In this document: positions 18,179 to 26,821 of the stretch, in pieces
Position numbering within the stretch: the stretch's first letter is position 1
How the letters are laid out: each line of letters opens with the position of its first letter
Assembly (NCBI GenBank): GCA_017551865.1
Contig: JAFZKB010000027.1
Coordinates: 186,001-250,000, forward strand
Reading direction: 5' to 3'
DNA length: 64,000 nt
Source: Clostridiales bacterium
GTDB taxonomy: Bacteria; Bacillota; Clostridia; Saccharofermentanales; Saccharofermentanaceae
Notes under the pieces: model-generated
Seen by the model: the letters and a program-made list of their open reading frames with translations, nothing else
The model's database searches: none
Told to the model about the DNA's origin: nothing
Made by a program: the position numbers and the translations under genes

Positions 18179-18847
18179 TCACTCTTTTATATAGGAAAGG
18201 AGAAGATCCTGGGTTTCTTCGATGTTGATCTTCGTCGTATCGATCTCGATCGCATCGTCCACTTTGATCAACGGGGAAGCCGCACGTGTGCTGTCCTGCT
18301 CATCTCTTTTCACGATGTCACGAAGGACTTCTTCATAGGTGGTATCTGTCACACCCTTCTGCTGAAGTTCAAGAAGCCTTCTTCTGGCGCGCTCTTCTGC
18401 CGCAGCGACCAGGAAGAACTTATACTTGGCATTTGGGAATACCTTGGATCCGATATCACGTCCATCCAGGATCACGTTCTTGCCTTCAGAGATCTTTCTT
18501 TGCAGATCCACCATGGCCTCACGGACACACGGGATCGCGGAAACATCAGAGGCTGCCATGGAAACTTCCGGCATACGGATATCTGTGGAAACATCCTCTC
18601 CGTCCAGCCATACGTGCTGGGAACCCTCTTCATGAGTGATGTCGATACGAATATCCTGCATCATCTTCTCCACAGCTTCCTGATCCTTGGTATCAATGCC
18701 GCACTTTAAAGCTTTGAGGCCGCAGGCTCGGTACATAGCGCCTGTATCCAGGTAAAGGATGCCCAGTTTCTTTGCAACCCCCTTGGCCAGTGTGGATTTT
18801 CCGGAACCGGAAGGTCCGTCTACAGCAATCTGATAAAACTCACTCAT
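18179..18847 (-). CDS. cmk: Cytidylate kinase
   Basis: The 222-residue enzyme phosphorylates CMP and dCMP with ATP. The P-loop GPSGSGKST is at residues 11-19. LDTGAMYRA, LDGRDIGSKVFP and the D-E-Q-D-S-T-R-A-A-S-P-L motif are CMP-kinase signatures. The start at 18847 has AGGAGG upstream; an earlier in-frame ATG would add 18 residues of no similarity to the family. It lies between the HutP-like gene and ispH-rpsA in a tightly packed run. Confidence 0.96.
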   Translation of the reverse strand: MSEFYQIAVDGPSGSGKSTLAKGVAKKLGILYLDTGAMYRACGLKALKCGIDTKDQEAVEKMMQDIRIDITHEEGSQHVWLDGEDVSTDIRMPEVSMAASDVSAIPCVREAMVDLQRKISEGKNVILDGRDIGSKVFPNAKYKFFLVAAAEERARRRLLELQQKGVTDTTYEEVLRDIVKRDEQDSTRAASPLIKVDDAIEIDTTKINIEETQDLLLSYIKE

Positions 18848-18863
18848 GGTAATTCCTCCTATA

Positions 18864-19283
18864 TTAGATAGCACGGTGTCCGAGGCCGATCGCGATCTCA
18901 TTTAAATGCAGAAGACCGATACCGAAATAGACACACACACTGATATGGTCGTTAAAACGTGCGATGCCGATCTTGCCGCCGACATTTAAGCCGATAGCCT
19001 TGGAAGTGATCTGGGAGATCGCTTCTCTTGCCGCACCGGCTAAAGCGCCTTCTTCGTTATGGCTGTTCCCGATAATGCCTTCTCTCTGAGCTGCAACAAC
19101 ACATCTTTCGATGATCTTGCTTACAGAGGAGATGAACTCTCCGCCGAAATCAGCTGCCGTGGCATTGATCTTCTCTTCTTTCAATGCAGCCTTGAGCTCG
19201 GCTTCTTCTTCGCGGCTGTTGGTCAGCGCGATCCTTATCGATGCGGATGCGGTCAGTTTACTGCTGGCGATCAACTCTTTCAT
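18864..19283 (-). CDS. HutP family protein
   Basis: The 139-residue protein resembles the HutP family in the segments ASIRIALTNSREEE, GGEFISSVSKIIER and the C-terminal GIGLLHLNEIAIGLGHRA. Bacillus HutP binds RNA as a hexamer with histidine and metal to prevent transcription termination in hut. No histidine-use genes are nearby. In Clostridia this smaller HutP-like protein sits with cmk, as here, so its job is probably different and unknown. Its first four bases overlap the RpiR gene stop (ATGA). Confidence 0.8.
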   Translation of the reverse strand: MKELIASSKLTASASIRIALTNSREEEAELKAALKEEKINATAADFGGEFISSVSKIIERCVVAAQREGIIGNSHNEEGALAGAAREAISQITSKAIGLNVGGKIGIARFNDHISVCVYFGIGLLHLNEIAIGLGHRAI

Positions 19284-20209
19284 GTGTTCTCCTCCTTGCT
19301 CTCTTCGGAAGTGATATCCCGGTCTTTGCCGGTATCATATACCTTATATTCTTTCCAGAGTTTCTCGAGTGCTTCGAAAGATTCTTCGATGTGACTCTTT
19401 CTATGCATTCCAAGAGCGACCAGAAGCGCATTGATCAGCGAAAGCGGCGCCGTCAGTGAATCGACGAAGGAAGCCATGTCGGAGCGGGCAAAAAGCGAGA
19501 TGTTCGCATGCTCGGTCATCGGAGTGTCTGCCTTGTCGGTAATGACGATCACAGAGGCCCCACGGGATCTCGCATACTGCATGGACTGGATCGTTCTCGT
19601 GGAGTATCTCGGGAAACTGATGCCGATCATGACATCTCCGGGGCCAATCGGGAGGATCTGCTCGAAGACTTCATTGGCACTGTTGCTGTGGATATGACGG
19701 ACATCGTCAAAGAGCGGTGTCATATAAAAATGCATAAACGAAGAAAGCGGCGAAGAACTGCGCAATCCCATGATGTAGATCTTCTTGGCATTGAGGATCA
19801 TCTCGACGGCGGAACTGAAAGCATCTTCATCAAGATTCTCGTAAGTGTACTTCAAACTGTCGAGATCGGCCTGAATAATAGACTTTACGATCGAAGCATC
19901 GTCCGAGAAACGGCTGGCCGCATTCAGTCTCTGGACAGATGTGAGCTTCACTTTCAGTTCTTCCTGAAGAGCTTTCTGGAAATGCGGATATCCCTCGTAG
20001 CCGAGTTCCATGGAAAAACGGACGACCGTGGATTCACTGACACCCGTTACCTCACCGAGCTTGGCTGCCGTCATGTAGGCGGCCGTCTCATAATTAGAAA
20101 GGATATAATTCGCAATTGCCTTTTGTCCCTTACTCATCGAGTCCAGAGATTCGGTGATTCGCTCCACTACACTGGCCAGGGATTCATTTTTCTTATCATC
20201 CGGATTCAT
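19280..20209 (-). CDS. RpiR/MurR family transcriptional regulator
   Basis: The 309-residue protein has an N-terminal RpiR helix-turn-helix (about residues 15-90; KLGEVTGVSESTVVRFSMEL) and a SIS sugar-phosphate isomerase-like domain (about 130-265; KKIYIMGLRSSSPLSSF and GISFPRYSTRTI). Members sense phosphosugars. Its ATG overlaps the scpB stop by 4 bases and its stop overlaps the HutP-like start by 4 bases, so all three are translationally coupled. No sugar genes are adjacent, so its targets cannot be read from context. Confidence 0.9.
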   Translation of the reverse strand: MNPDDKKNESLASVVERITESLDSMSKGQKAIANYILSNYETAAYMTAAKLGEVTGVSESTVVRFSMELGYEGYPHFQKALQEELKVKLTSVQRLNAASRFSDDASIVKSIIQADLDSLKYTYENLDEDAFSSAVEMILNAKKIYIMGLRSSSPLSSFMHFYMTPLFDDVRHIHSNSANEVFEQILPIGPGDVMIGISFPRYSTRTIQSMQYARSRGASVIVITDKADTPMTEHANISLFARSDMASFVDSLTAPLSLINALLVALGMHRKSHIEESFEALEKLWKEYKVYDTGKDRDITSEESKEENT

Positions 20210-20868
20210 GTCGTTTCCTCTCCTTTTTGATCATCCATCCAGCTTTCGATAGTGATCTGGCGGTTATCTTTATTACCTGCCGCTTCCTCCAGAGAATCCT
20301 GAAGGTCACGGATCGTCTTATACATCATCAGCTCCATCGCCGGCATCTCCGAAACAGACGAGATACCGAACTCGAGAAGGAACTGCTGTGTCGTTCTGAA
20401 AAGTGTCGGTCTTCCGGGCGCTTCCAGATTACCGCATTCTTCGACGAGCCCTCTTTCGATCAGACGGGTCACGATCGAATCGGAACTGACTCCTCGGACA
20501 GCTTCGATCTGGGCACGCGTGACCGGCTGGTTGTACGCGATGACCGCAAGTGTCTCATAGGTCGCCTGGGACATCGGCGGGCGTGTTCTCGGCGCAAAAA
20601 GGCGCTCTAAAACGGGTTTCATGGAAGGCTTGGTGCACATCACATAACTGTCGTTGGCTTTTCGGATCAGAAGACCGCCCCACGGGTTCGTCTCATAATC
20701 CTTGATCATGCGGTCCAAAGTCTCTTCCACAGCCTCTTTCGGCATCTGTGTGATCTCACACAGACGGTCGCAGGAGATTGGATCGCCATGGGTAAACAGG
20801 ATCGCTTCCAGCGCAGCCGGAAGTTCCTGTACTGTGATCTTGTTTTCACGCTCAAAGCCGTCAGTCAT
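20206..20868 (-). CDS. scpB: Segregation and condensation protein B
   Basis: The 220-residue ScpB forms the SMC-ScpA-ScpB condensin that compacts and separates chromosomes. It has two winged-helix units, with the family motifs ALEAILFTHGDPIS near the start and LAVIAYNQPVTRAQIEAVRGV in the middle. The start at 20868 is chosen because it overlaps the scpA stop in the usual way and removes 18 non-conserved residues that a longer start would add. Confidence 0.95.
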   Translation of the reverse strand: MTDGFERENKITVQELPAALEAILFTHGDPISCDRLCEITQMPKEAVEETLDRMIKDYETNPWGGLLIRKANDSYVMCTKPSMKPVLERLFAPRTRPPMSQATYETLAVIAYNQPVTRAQIEAVRGVSSDSIVTRLIERGLVEECGNLEAPGRPTLFRTTQQFLLEFGISSVSEMPAMELMMYKTIRDLQDSLEEAAGNKDNRQITIESWMDDQKGEETT

Positions 20869-21679
20869 ATGCGGCAAGCTCCTTTGATTCCTTGCTCGGA
20901 TCCAGTCCGAAACGTTCTTCATCCAGATCCTCTTTCTTCGGCTCGATCAGGATCACGTCAAACGGCTTTTCCTGTTCTGCCTTGATCTGGTCACCGCGAA
21001 GCAGTTCGAGTACCGCCAGAAATCCGACGATCCGATCCATCTTCTCAGCCTGGTGGGCGGGAAAGAGCTCGTGGAAAAAGACTTTTCCTCTACCCTTCAA
21101 ATGGTCCCACACGTATCTTATTTTATCACGAATGGAGAACTTATCTCTTTTGAGGATATGCGTAATACGGGACGCAATATCCGCAAAGCGGACTTTGTTT
21201 CTCTTGCAGATGTCTTCGATGCTTTTCCCGAGGGCCTCCTCATCAACAGGAGCCGGTGCGCTCTCTACCTTGATCCCGATGGAAGAAGGGGTCTGCGGAA
21301 GACGGTACATACACTTGGAGAAATCGCGGTAACGGTCCTTGAGATCGTTTGCGAGCATCTTGCAGCGGCGGTATTCCAGAAGCTTGACGACAAGTTCTTC
21401 TCTCGGGTCCGGTTCCGATGAGGTATCTGCGACATTTCTGTCCGGAAGCAGCATACGGGACTTGATGTGTACGAGCGTTGCCGCCATCAGCAAAAATTCA
21501 GAAGCAACCTCCATATCCAGAGAACTCATCTTATCGAGATACTCCATATACTGGTCGGTCACTTCTGCGATCGGGATATCATAGATATCGATATCGTTTT
21601 TTTCGATCAAATGAAACAGAAGGTCCAGCGGACCTTCAAACTTACGAAGTCTGACTTGTGGATTCTCCAGTGCTGCCAC
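20861..21679 (-). CDS. scpA: Segregation and condensation protein A (kleisin)
   Basis: The 272-residue kleisin has the typical N-terminal motif FEGPLDLLFHLIEKNDIDIYD and the following EYLDKMSSLDMEVASEFL helix that contacts SMC. The C-terminal winged-helix (about residues 195-245; FLAVLELLRGDQIKAEQ) matches the family. The gene overlaps scpB and lies 25 bases behind trpS. Confidence 0.95.
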   Translation of the reverse strand: MAALENPQVRLRKFEGPLDLLFHLIEKNDIDIYDIPIAEVTDQYMEYLDKMSSLDMEVASEFLLMAATLVHIKSRMLLPDRNVADTSSEPDPREELVVKLLEYRRCKMLANDLKDRYRDFSKCMYRLPQTPSSIGIKVESAPAPVDEEALGKSIEDICKRNKVRFADIASRITHILKRDKFSIRDKIRYVWDHLKGRGKVFFHELFPAHQAEKMDRIVGFLAVLELLRGDQIKAEQEKPFDVILIEPKKEDLDEERFGLDPSKESKELAAYD

Positions 21680-21704
21680 GGTCTCCTACCTCAAGCTGTT
21701 TCCC

Positions 21705-22709
21705 TTATTTTTCCGGATCAAAGCCGATCATAACGGCTTTTCTTACTTCACGGATCGTCTCTTCAGCCTTTTTGCTTGCCTTCTCTCTTCCCTGACGGAG
21801 GATCTCAAGAAGTTTCGGCTCATCCTGAAGAAGAGCGGTTCTTTTCTCGTAGATCGGCGTATGGAACTCGGCGATCTTTTCCTGAAGCATCTTCTTGCAG
21901 GCTACACATCCGATGCATCCGCCCTTGCACTGCTCCGTGATCTCCGGGACCTTCTCCTCGTTGAACACTTTCTGGAAAGCGTAAACTGTGCAGATATCCG
22001 GATGGCCCGGGTCATCTTTACGGATACGGGCCGGGTCAGTGATCATGCTCATGACCTTCTTCTTTACTTCTTCCGGTGTATCAGCAAGCGCGATCGTGTT
22101 GCCGTAGCTCTTACTCATCTTTCTTCCGTCAGTTCCCGGAAGCACCTTCGCCTTTGTGAAAAGAGGCTGCGGCTCCGGAAGGACTTCCGACTTATAAAGA
22201 TAGTTGAAACGACGGGCCAGTTCACGTGTGATCTCAAGGTGGGCCTGCTGGTCTTCACCTACAGGTACGTAGTTGGCGCGATACATCAGGATATCCGCTG
22301 CCATAAGGACGGGATAACCGAGGAATCCGTATGTCATAATGTCTTTCTCGGAAGACATGTTGGCGATCATGTCCTTATATGTCGGGCATCTTTCGAGCCA
22401 GGAAAGCGGAGTGTTCATGCCGAGCAGAAGATAGAGCTCTGCATGCTGCTTTACATCGGACTGCAGGAAGATCGTCGCCTTTTCCGGATCTACACCACTT
22501 GCCAGAATATCGGCAAGAAGACCGAGCGTATTCTTGCGAAGCACATCCGTATCCGCATAACCGGTCGTCAGAGCATGCCAGTCAGCGATGAAGAAATAAC
22601 ACTCATACTGATCCTGCAGGCGCACCCAGTTCTCGATAGCGCCGAAATAGTTTCCCAGATGAATGTTTCCTGTTGGACGTGTTCCTGAAAGTACGATCTT
22701 GTTTTCCAT
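21705..22709 (-). CDS. trpS: Tryptophanyl-tRNA synthetase
   Basis: The 334-residue class I synthetase charges tRNA-Trp. The HIGH-type motif is in GNIHLGNYFGA (residues 14-24) and KMSKS is at 197-201. Cysteines C240, C261, C268 and C271 (spacing 20, 6, 2) closely follow the C-x22-C-x6-C-x2-C pattern that holds a 4Fe-4S cluster in Thermotoga TrpRS; C265 is an extra cysteine. GAGGG precedes the ATG. No T-box leader is seen; it is within the ileS-to-ispH gene train. Confidence 0.96.
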   Translation of the reverse strand: MENKIVLSGTRPTGNIHLGNYFGAIENWVRLQDQYECYFFIADWHALTTGYADTDVLRKNTLGLLADILASGVDPEKATIFLQSDVKQHAELYLLLGMNTPLSWLERCPTYKDMIANMSSEKDIMTYGFLGYPVLMAADILMYRANYVPVGEDQQAHLEITRELARRFNYLYKSEVLPEPQPLFTKAKVLPGTDGRKMSKSYGNTIALADTPEEVKKKVMSMITDPARIRKDDPGHPDICTVYAFQKVFNEEKVPEITEQCKGGCIGCVACKKMLQEKIAEFHTPIYEKRTALLQDEPKLLEILRQGREKASKKAEETIREVRKAVMIGFDPEK

Positions 22710-22746
22710 GTTTACCCTCTTTATCGTTATATGTATTTTTATAAGA

Positions 22747-23478
22747 TTACGTGATCATTTTCCATAGCAGATCGGCACAGATCCGGTTGACCGGCCAGCG
22801 GAACGGATATTCGATCCACTGAACGATCTTGCTTAAGATACTGATTCTGCCGTTTCCGAATCTTCCCGCGATCACAAGCGCGAAGAAAATATAGTAGCTG
22901 TACTGCGAGATCGTCTCAAACTGCTGTCTCCACTTATAAGGGACAAAAGTCGAGATGAAACGGTATCCGTCAAGCGGCGGGATCGGGATCAGGTTAAAGG
23001 CCATGAAGAGGAATCCGTACTCCCTTAAGTAGTAAAGGAAGTTCATGATCAGATTCTGGAAAAGAGCACTCTTTTCGGAATCCGCCGGATGCTTAACGAA
23101 GTAAGCTGTCGCAAATACGAACAGGAAAGACGCCACGATCGCGGTAATGTAGTTAGCTGTAACACCGGCCAGACTGATCAGCCGCTCACAGGTAGGACGC
23201 TTAAACTTCTTAAGATTATTCGGATTATACTGGACAGGCTTTGCCCAGCCGAATCCGGCGATAAGGAGCATGATCGCACCGAGCGGATCGATGTGTGCCA
23301 TCGGGTTGAGTGTGACCCTGCCCTGGTGTCGCGGCGTATCGTCACCCATCTTCACGGCTACCCACGCATGCATGAATTCATGTACCGAGAATGTAAAACT
23401 CAGCACAATGATCAGGAGCGTCAAAAGCATGACGATCTCTGGAACAGAGGCACCGGATTGGATGATGTCAAATAACAT
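22747..23478 (-). CDS. Site-2 protease family membrane peptidase (M50)
   Basis: The 243-residue membrane protein carries the zinc motif HEFMH (residues 33-37) in a membrane helix and the matching C-terminal IPPLDG motif in a later helix, the two halves of the M50 active site. Several further hydrophobic helices are present. This short rhomboid-like-length subgroup (YwhC/FpvA-type) has no PDZ domain. The substrate is unknown. AGGAG precedes the ATG. It is located between ileS and trpS. Confidence 0.9.
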   Translation of the reverse strand: MLFDIIQSGASVPEIVMLLTLLIIVLSFTFSVHEFMHAWVAVKMGDDTPRHQGRVTLNPMAHIDPLGAIMLLIAGFGWAKPVQYNPNNLKKFKRPTCERLISLAGVTANYITAIVASFLFVFATAYFVKHPADSEKSALFQNLIMNFLYYLREYGFLFMAFNLIPIPPLDGYRFISTFVPYKWRQQFETISQYSYYIFFALVIAGRFGNGRISILSKIVQWIEYPFRWPVNRICADLLWKMIT

Positions 23479-23495
23479 AAGTTACTTACTCCTAC

Positions 23496-26400
23496 TTAGT
23501 TTTTCGTAAGTGAGATGCTTACCTTCTCACCATTGATATCCAGTTCAACAGACTGATCGTCCGTACCCTCGGAGATCTCTGTCGCAAGAACATCGGATGC
23601 AATGCTCTCACCGAACTTGGTAAATACATTCTTCAGTTTCTCACCGCATGCATACTTGATGCTGATACGGTCAGTTACCTCAAATCCGGACTTCTTTCTC
23701 TGGTTCTGGATCTTCGAAACGATCTCACGTACGAAACCCTCTTCGATGAGTGCGTCATTAAGCTTCGTATCCAGAGATACCGTAAAGCCCTTATCCGCCT
23801 GCGTAGAGAGACCTTCCGGCTGAACGTTTTCAACGAGCAGGTCTTCTGTCAGAAGTTCGAATGTCTCGCCATCGACCTCGATATTGATCTTGCCATCCTT
23901 CTCGAGTGCCGCCATGGTCTCCTTACCCGGGAGAGCCGCGATGACTTCCTTCGCCACATTGAGCTTCGCACCGAGCTTTCTGCCGAGAGTTCTCAGCTGC
24001 GGCTTAAACTTATAATCCAGGAGCGAAGATGCATCCTTAAGGAATGCTACTTCGTGAACATTCAGTTCTTCCTTGATGATCGTCTGATACTCTTCCGGCA
24101 GTTCATCTTCGCAGACCGCATAGAGTTTGCTGAGCGGCTGACGGATCTTGAGGTTCGCTGCCTGACGGCAGGAAAGTGCCAGAGTAACGATCTGCTGGAC
24201 ATCATCCATATTTCTCTCGAGATCTTCGTCGATCCATGCTTCTTCAGCTACCGGGTAGTCACACATGTGGATGGACATCGGAGCATCTGCATTTACGGAA
24301 CGGACGAGGTTCTGATAGATCGCCTCCGTCATGAACGGGATGAACGGTGCGGCCAGACGTGTGAACTGCTCAAGTACAGTGTAGAGCGTCATGTACGCAT
24401 TGATCTTATCCTGAGTCATTTCCTTGCCCCAGTATCTTTCACGTCCGCGACGGACATACCAGTTGGAAAGATCATCCACGAAATTCTCCATCAGACGGGA
24501 TGCGCCGGTGATGTCATAGCTCTGCATCTTGCTGTCCACGATCTTCTCGAGGGAAGCCAGTCTTGAGAGGATCCACTTATCCATAACGGAGAGTTTATCG
24601 TACTCGAGGCTGAACTTGGTCGGATCGAACTGGTCGATCTCCGCATACAGGATGTAGAACGCATATGTGTTCCACAGAGTACCCATGAACTTACCGAGGA
24701 TCTTATCTACATTGCTGTGGTCGAAACGGGACGGCAGCCACGGTGCATTCGCACTGTAGAAATACCATCTTGCCGCATCGGCACCCTGACGATTGAGGAT
24801 ATCCCACGGGTCGACTACGTTGCCCTTATGCTTACTCATCTTGATGCCGTCCTTATCCTGGACAAGACCCATAACGATGACGTTCTCGAACGGAGATCTT
24901 CCGAACAGCTGTGTGCTGATCGCCAGGAGCGAATAGAACCATCCGCGTGTCTGGTCGAGTGCCTCAGAGATGAACTGGCACGGATAGTGGGACTCAAAGA
25001 ACTCCTTGTTCTCGAAAGGATAGTGGAACTGGGCAAACGGCATCGCACCACTGTCGAACCAGCAGTCGATAACCTCGGATACACGTGTCATCGGCTTACC
25101 GCACTTCTCGCAGGTAACGTGTACGTTATCTACATACGGCTTATGCAGCTCGATATCGTCCGGGCAGTCCGTGGACTTCTCTTTTAATTCAGCGATCGAT
25201 CCGATGCACTGACGGTGTCCGCACTCACACTCCCATACCGGAAGCGGAGTACCCCAGTAACGCTCTCGCGAGATGCCCCAGTCAACCACGTTCTCGAGGA
25301 AGTTACCCATACGGCCGTCACGGATCGTCTCCGGATACCAGTTCGCCATACGGTTGCTCTTGACGAGCTGATCCTTGACCTTGGTCATAGCGATGAACCA
25401 GGAAGATCTTGCGTAGTAGATGAGCGGAGTATCGCATCTCCAGCAGAACGGATAATCGTGCTCATACGGCATCTTCTTCAGAAGCTTGCCTTCCATGTTG
25501 AGTTTTTTGATGATGAGCGGATCCGCATCCTTTACGAAAAGACCCGCGAATTCTTCGCAATCCTCCGGAAGTGTACCGTCTTCCTTAACGAGCTGTACGA
25601 ACGGAAGATCATTGTCCCGGCCGACTCTTGCGTCGTCTTCACCGAAAGCCGGTGCGATATGGACGATACCGGTACCATCACTCATGGTAACGTAGCTGTC
25701 TGCGCATACCTTGAAAGCTTCTTTTCTGCTCTTGGCCACTGCGTCAGCAGAATACGGGAACAAAGACTCATACTTCTTGCCGACGAGGTCTGTGCCTTGA
25801 TATCTCTCGAGGATCTCATACTCATCGAAAAGTTGCGGTACGAGGCAGCCGGCCATGTAGTACATGACCTTCTTCTCGGTTCCGTCGAGGTCCTTCGGGA
25901 CCGAGATCTTCACATACTCATCTGTCGGGCTGACGCAGAGCGCGACGTTCGACGGAAGTGTCCACGGCGTCGTGGTCCATGCAGCAAAGTAGGTATCTTC
26001 TTCTCCGACGACCTTAAAGCGTACGAATACGGAGTTTTCTTTTACGGCTTTATAGCCCTGGGCAACTTCGTGGCTCGAAAGCGCAGTACCGCAACGCGGG
26101 CAGTACGGCACGATCTTGTGGCCCTTGTAGAGCATATCCTTGTCCCACAGGGTCTTAAGAGCCCACCACTCGGATTCGATATAGGTGTTATCGTAGGTAA
26201 CATACGGGTTTTCCATGTCTGCCCAGAAACCAACGCGGTCAGACATCTGTTCCCACTCTTCTTTATACTTCCAGACGGATTCCTTACACTTCTTGATGAA
26301 AGGCTCTACGCCGTACTCTTCGATCTGCGGCTTGCCGTTGATGCCGAGCATCTTCTCGACTTCGAGCTCGACCGGAAGACCGTGGGTATCCCAGCCCGCC

Positions 26401-26648
26401 TTAAACTGCACGTGCTCACCCTTCATGGAATGATATCTCGGAACGACGTCCTTAATGACACGGGTCTTAATATGTCCGATATGCGGCTTGCCGTTAGCGG
26501 TCGGTGGACCGTCATACAGCGTAAAGCTTGGTGTTCCGTCCTTTTCCGGGCGGATCGACTTCTTCTGGATGTCATTTGCTTTCCAGAAGGCCAGCACTTC
26601 CTTCTCGCGATCGATAAACTTCATGTCCGGCGATACTTTTTTATACAT
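23496..26648 (-). CDS. ileS: Isoleucyl-tRNA synthetase, type II
   Basis: The 1050-residue class I synthetase has the HIGH motif PHIGHI at 55-60 and KMSKH at 603-607. The editing (CP1) domain shows AAWTTTPWTLPSN and GTGIVHIAPAFGEDD. Length, the GWDTHGLPVE segment and the lack of the C-terminal zinc finger of type I enzymes place it with the eukaryote-like type II group, which is naturally little affected by mupirocin. It heads the long minus-strand gene train down to ispH-rpsA. No T-box leader is visible in the roughly 170 bases upstream. Confidence 0.96.
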   Translation of the reverse strand: MYKKVSPDMKFIDREKEVLAFWKANDIQKKSIRPEKDGTPSFTLYDGPPTANGKPHIGHIKTRVIKDVVPRYHSMKGEHVQFKAGWDTHGLPVELEVEKMLGINGKPQIEEYGVEPFIKKCKESVWKYKEEWEQMSDRVGFWADMENPYVTYDNTYIESEWWALKTLWDKDMLYKGHKIVPYCPRCGTALSSHEVAQGYKAVKENSVFVRFKVVGEEDTYFAAWTTTPWTLPSNVALCVSPTDEYVKISVPKDLDGTEKKVMYYMAGCLVPQLFDEYEILERYQGTDLVGKKYESLFPYSADAVAKSRKEAFKVCADSYVTMSDGTGIVHIAPAFGEDDARVGRDNDLPFVQLVKEDGTLPEDCEEFAGLFVKDADPLIIKKLNMEGKLLKKMPYEHDYPFCWRCDTPLIYYARSSWFIAMTKVKDQLVKSNRMANWYPETIRDGRMGNFLENVVDWGISRERYWGTPLPVWECECGHRQCIGSIAELKEKSTDCPDDIELHKPYVDNVHVTCEKCGKPMTRVSEVIDCWFDSGAMPFAQFHYPFENKEFFESHYPCQFISEALDQTRGWFYSLLAISTQLFGRSPFENVIVMGLVQDKDGIKMSKHKGNVVDPWDILNRQGADAARWYFYSANAPWLPSRFDHSNVDKILGKFMGTLWNTYAFYILYAEIDQFDPTKFSLEYDKLSVMDKWILSRLASLEKIVDSKMQSYDITGASRLMENFVDDLSNWYVRRGRERYWGKEMTQDKINAYMTLYTVLEQFTRLAAPFIPFMTEAIYQNLVRSVNADAPMSIHMCDYPVAEEAWIDEDLERNMDDVQQIVTLALSCRQAANLKIRQPLSKLYAVCEDELPEEYQTIIKEELNVHEVAFLKDASSLLDYKFKPQLRTLGRKLGAKLNVAKEVIAALPGKETMAALEKDGKINIEVDGETFELLTEDLLVENVQPEGLSTQADKGFTVSLDTKLNDALIEEGFVREIVSKIQNQRKKSGFEVTDRISIKYACGEKLKNVFTKFGESIASDVLATEISEGTDDQSVELDINGEKVSISLTKN

Positions 26649-26754
26649 AGTAAAACCTCTATTTCTCTAAAAGCTCCCGTCATTATAACATACGATGCCA
26701 TTTGTGAGTATATTTTTTATATTATAGAGACAATTTCGTCAAAAATGACAAAGA

Positions 26755-26788
26755 AACGTTCCCGATGGTGACTTCCCACGGGAACGTT
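26755..26788 (-). terminator. Terminator after the GH120 gene
   Basis: Perfect stem AACGTTCCCG / CGGGAACGTT with a 14-base loop, followed on the minus strand by a T-rich stretch (TTTCTTTGTCATTTTT). It separates the glycosidase operon from ileS. Confidence 0.8.
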
Positions 26789-26821
26789 CATTAATTGCCA
26801 CTTACGATTTTGGCCAAAGTT

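Noticed and set aside
26649-26754. T-box leader before ileS
   Set aside because: The region is too short and lacks the T-box sequence and specifier-loop structures; only an ordinary promoter-like TATAAT is visible.
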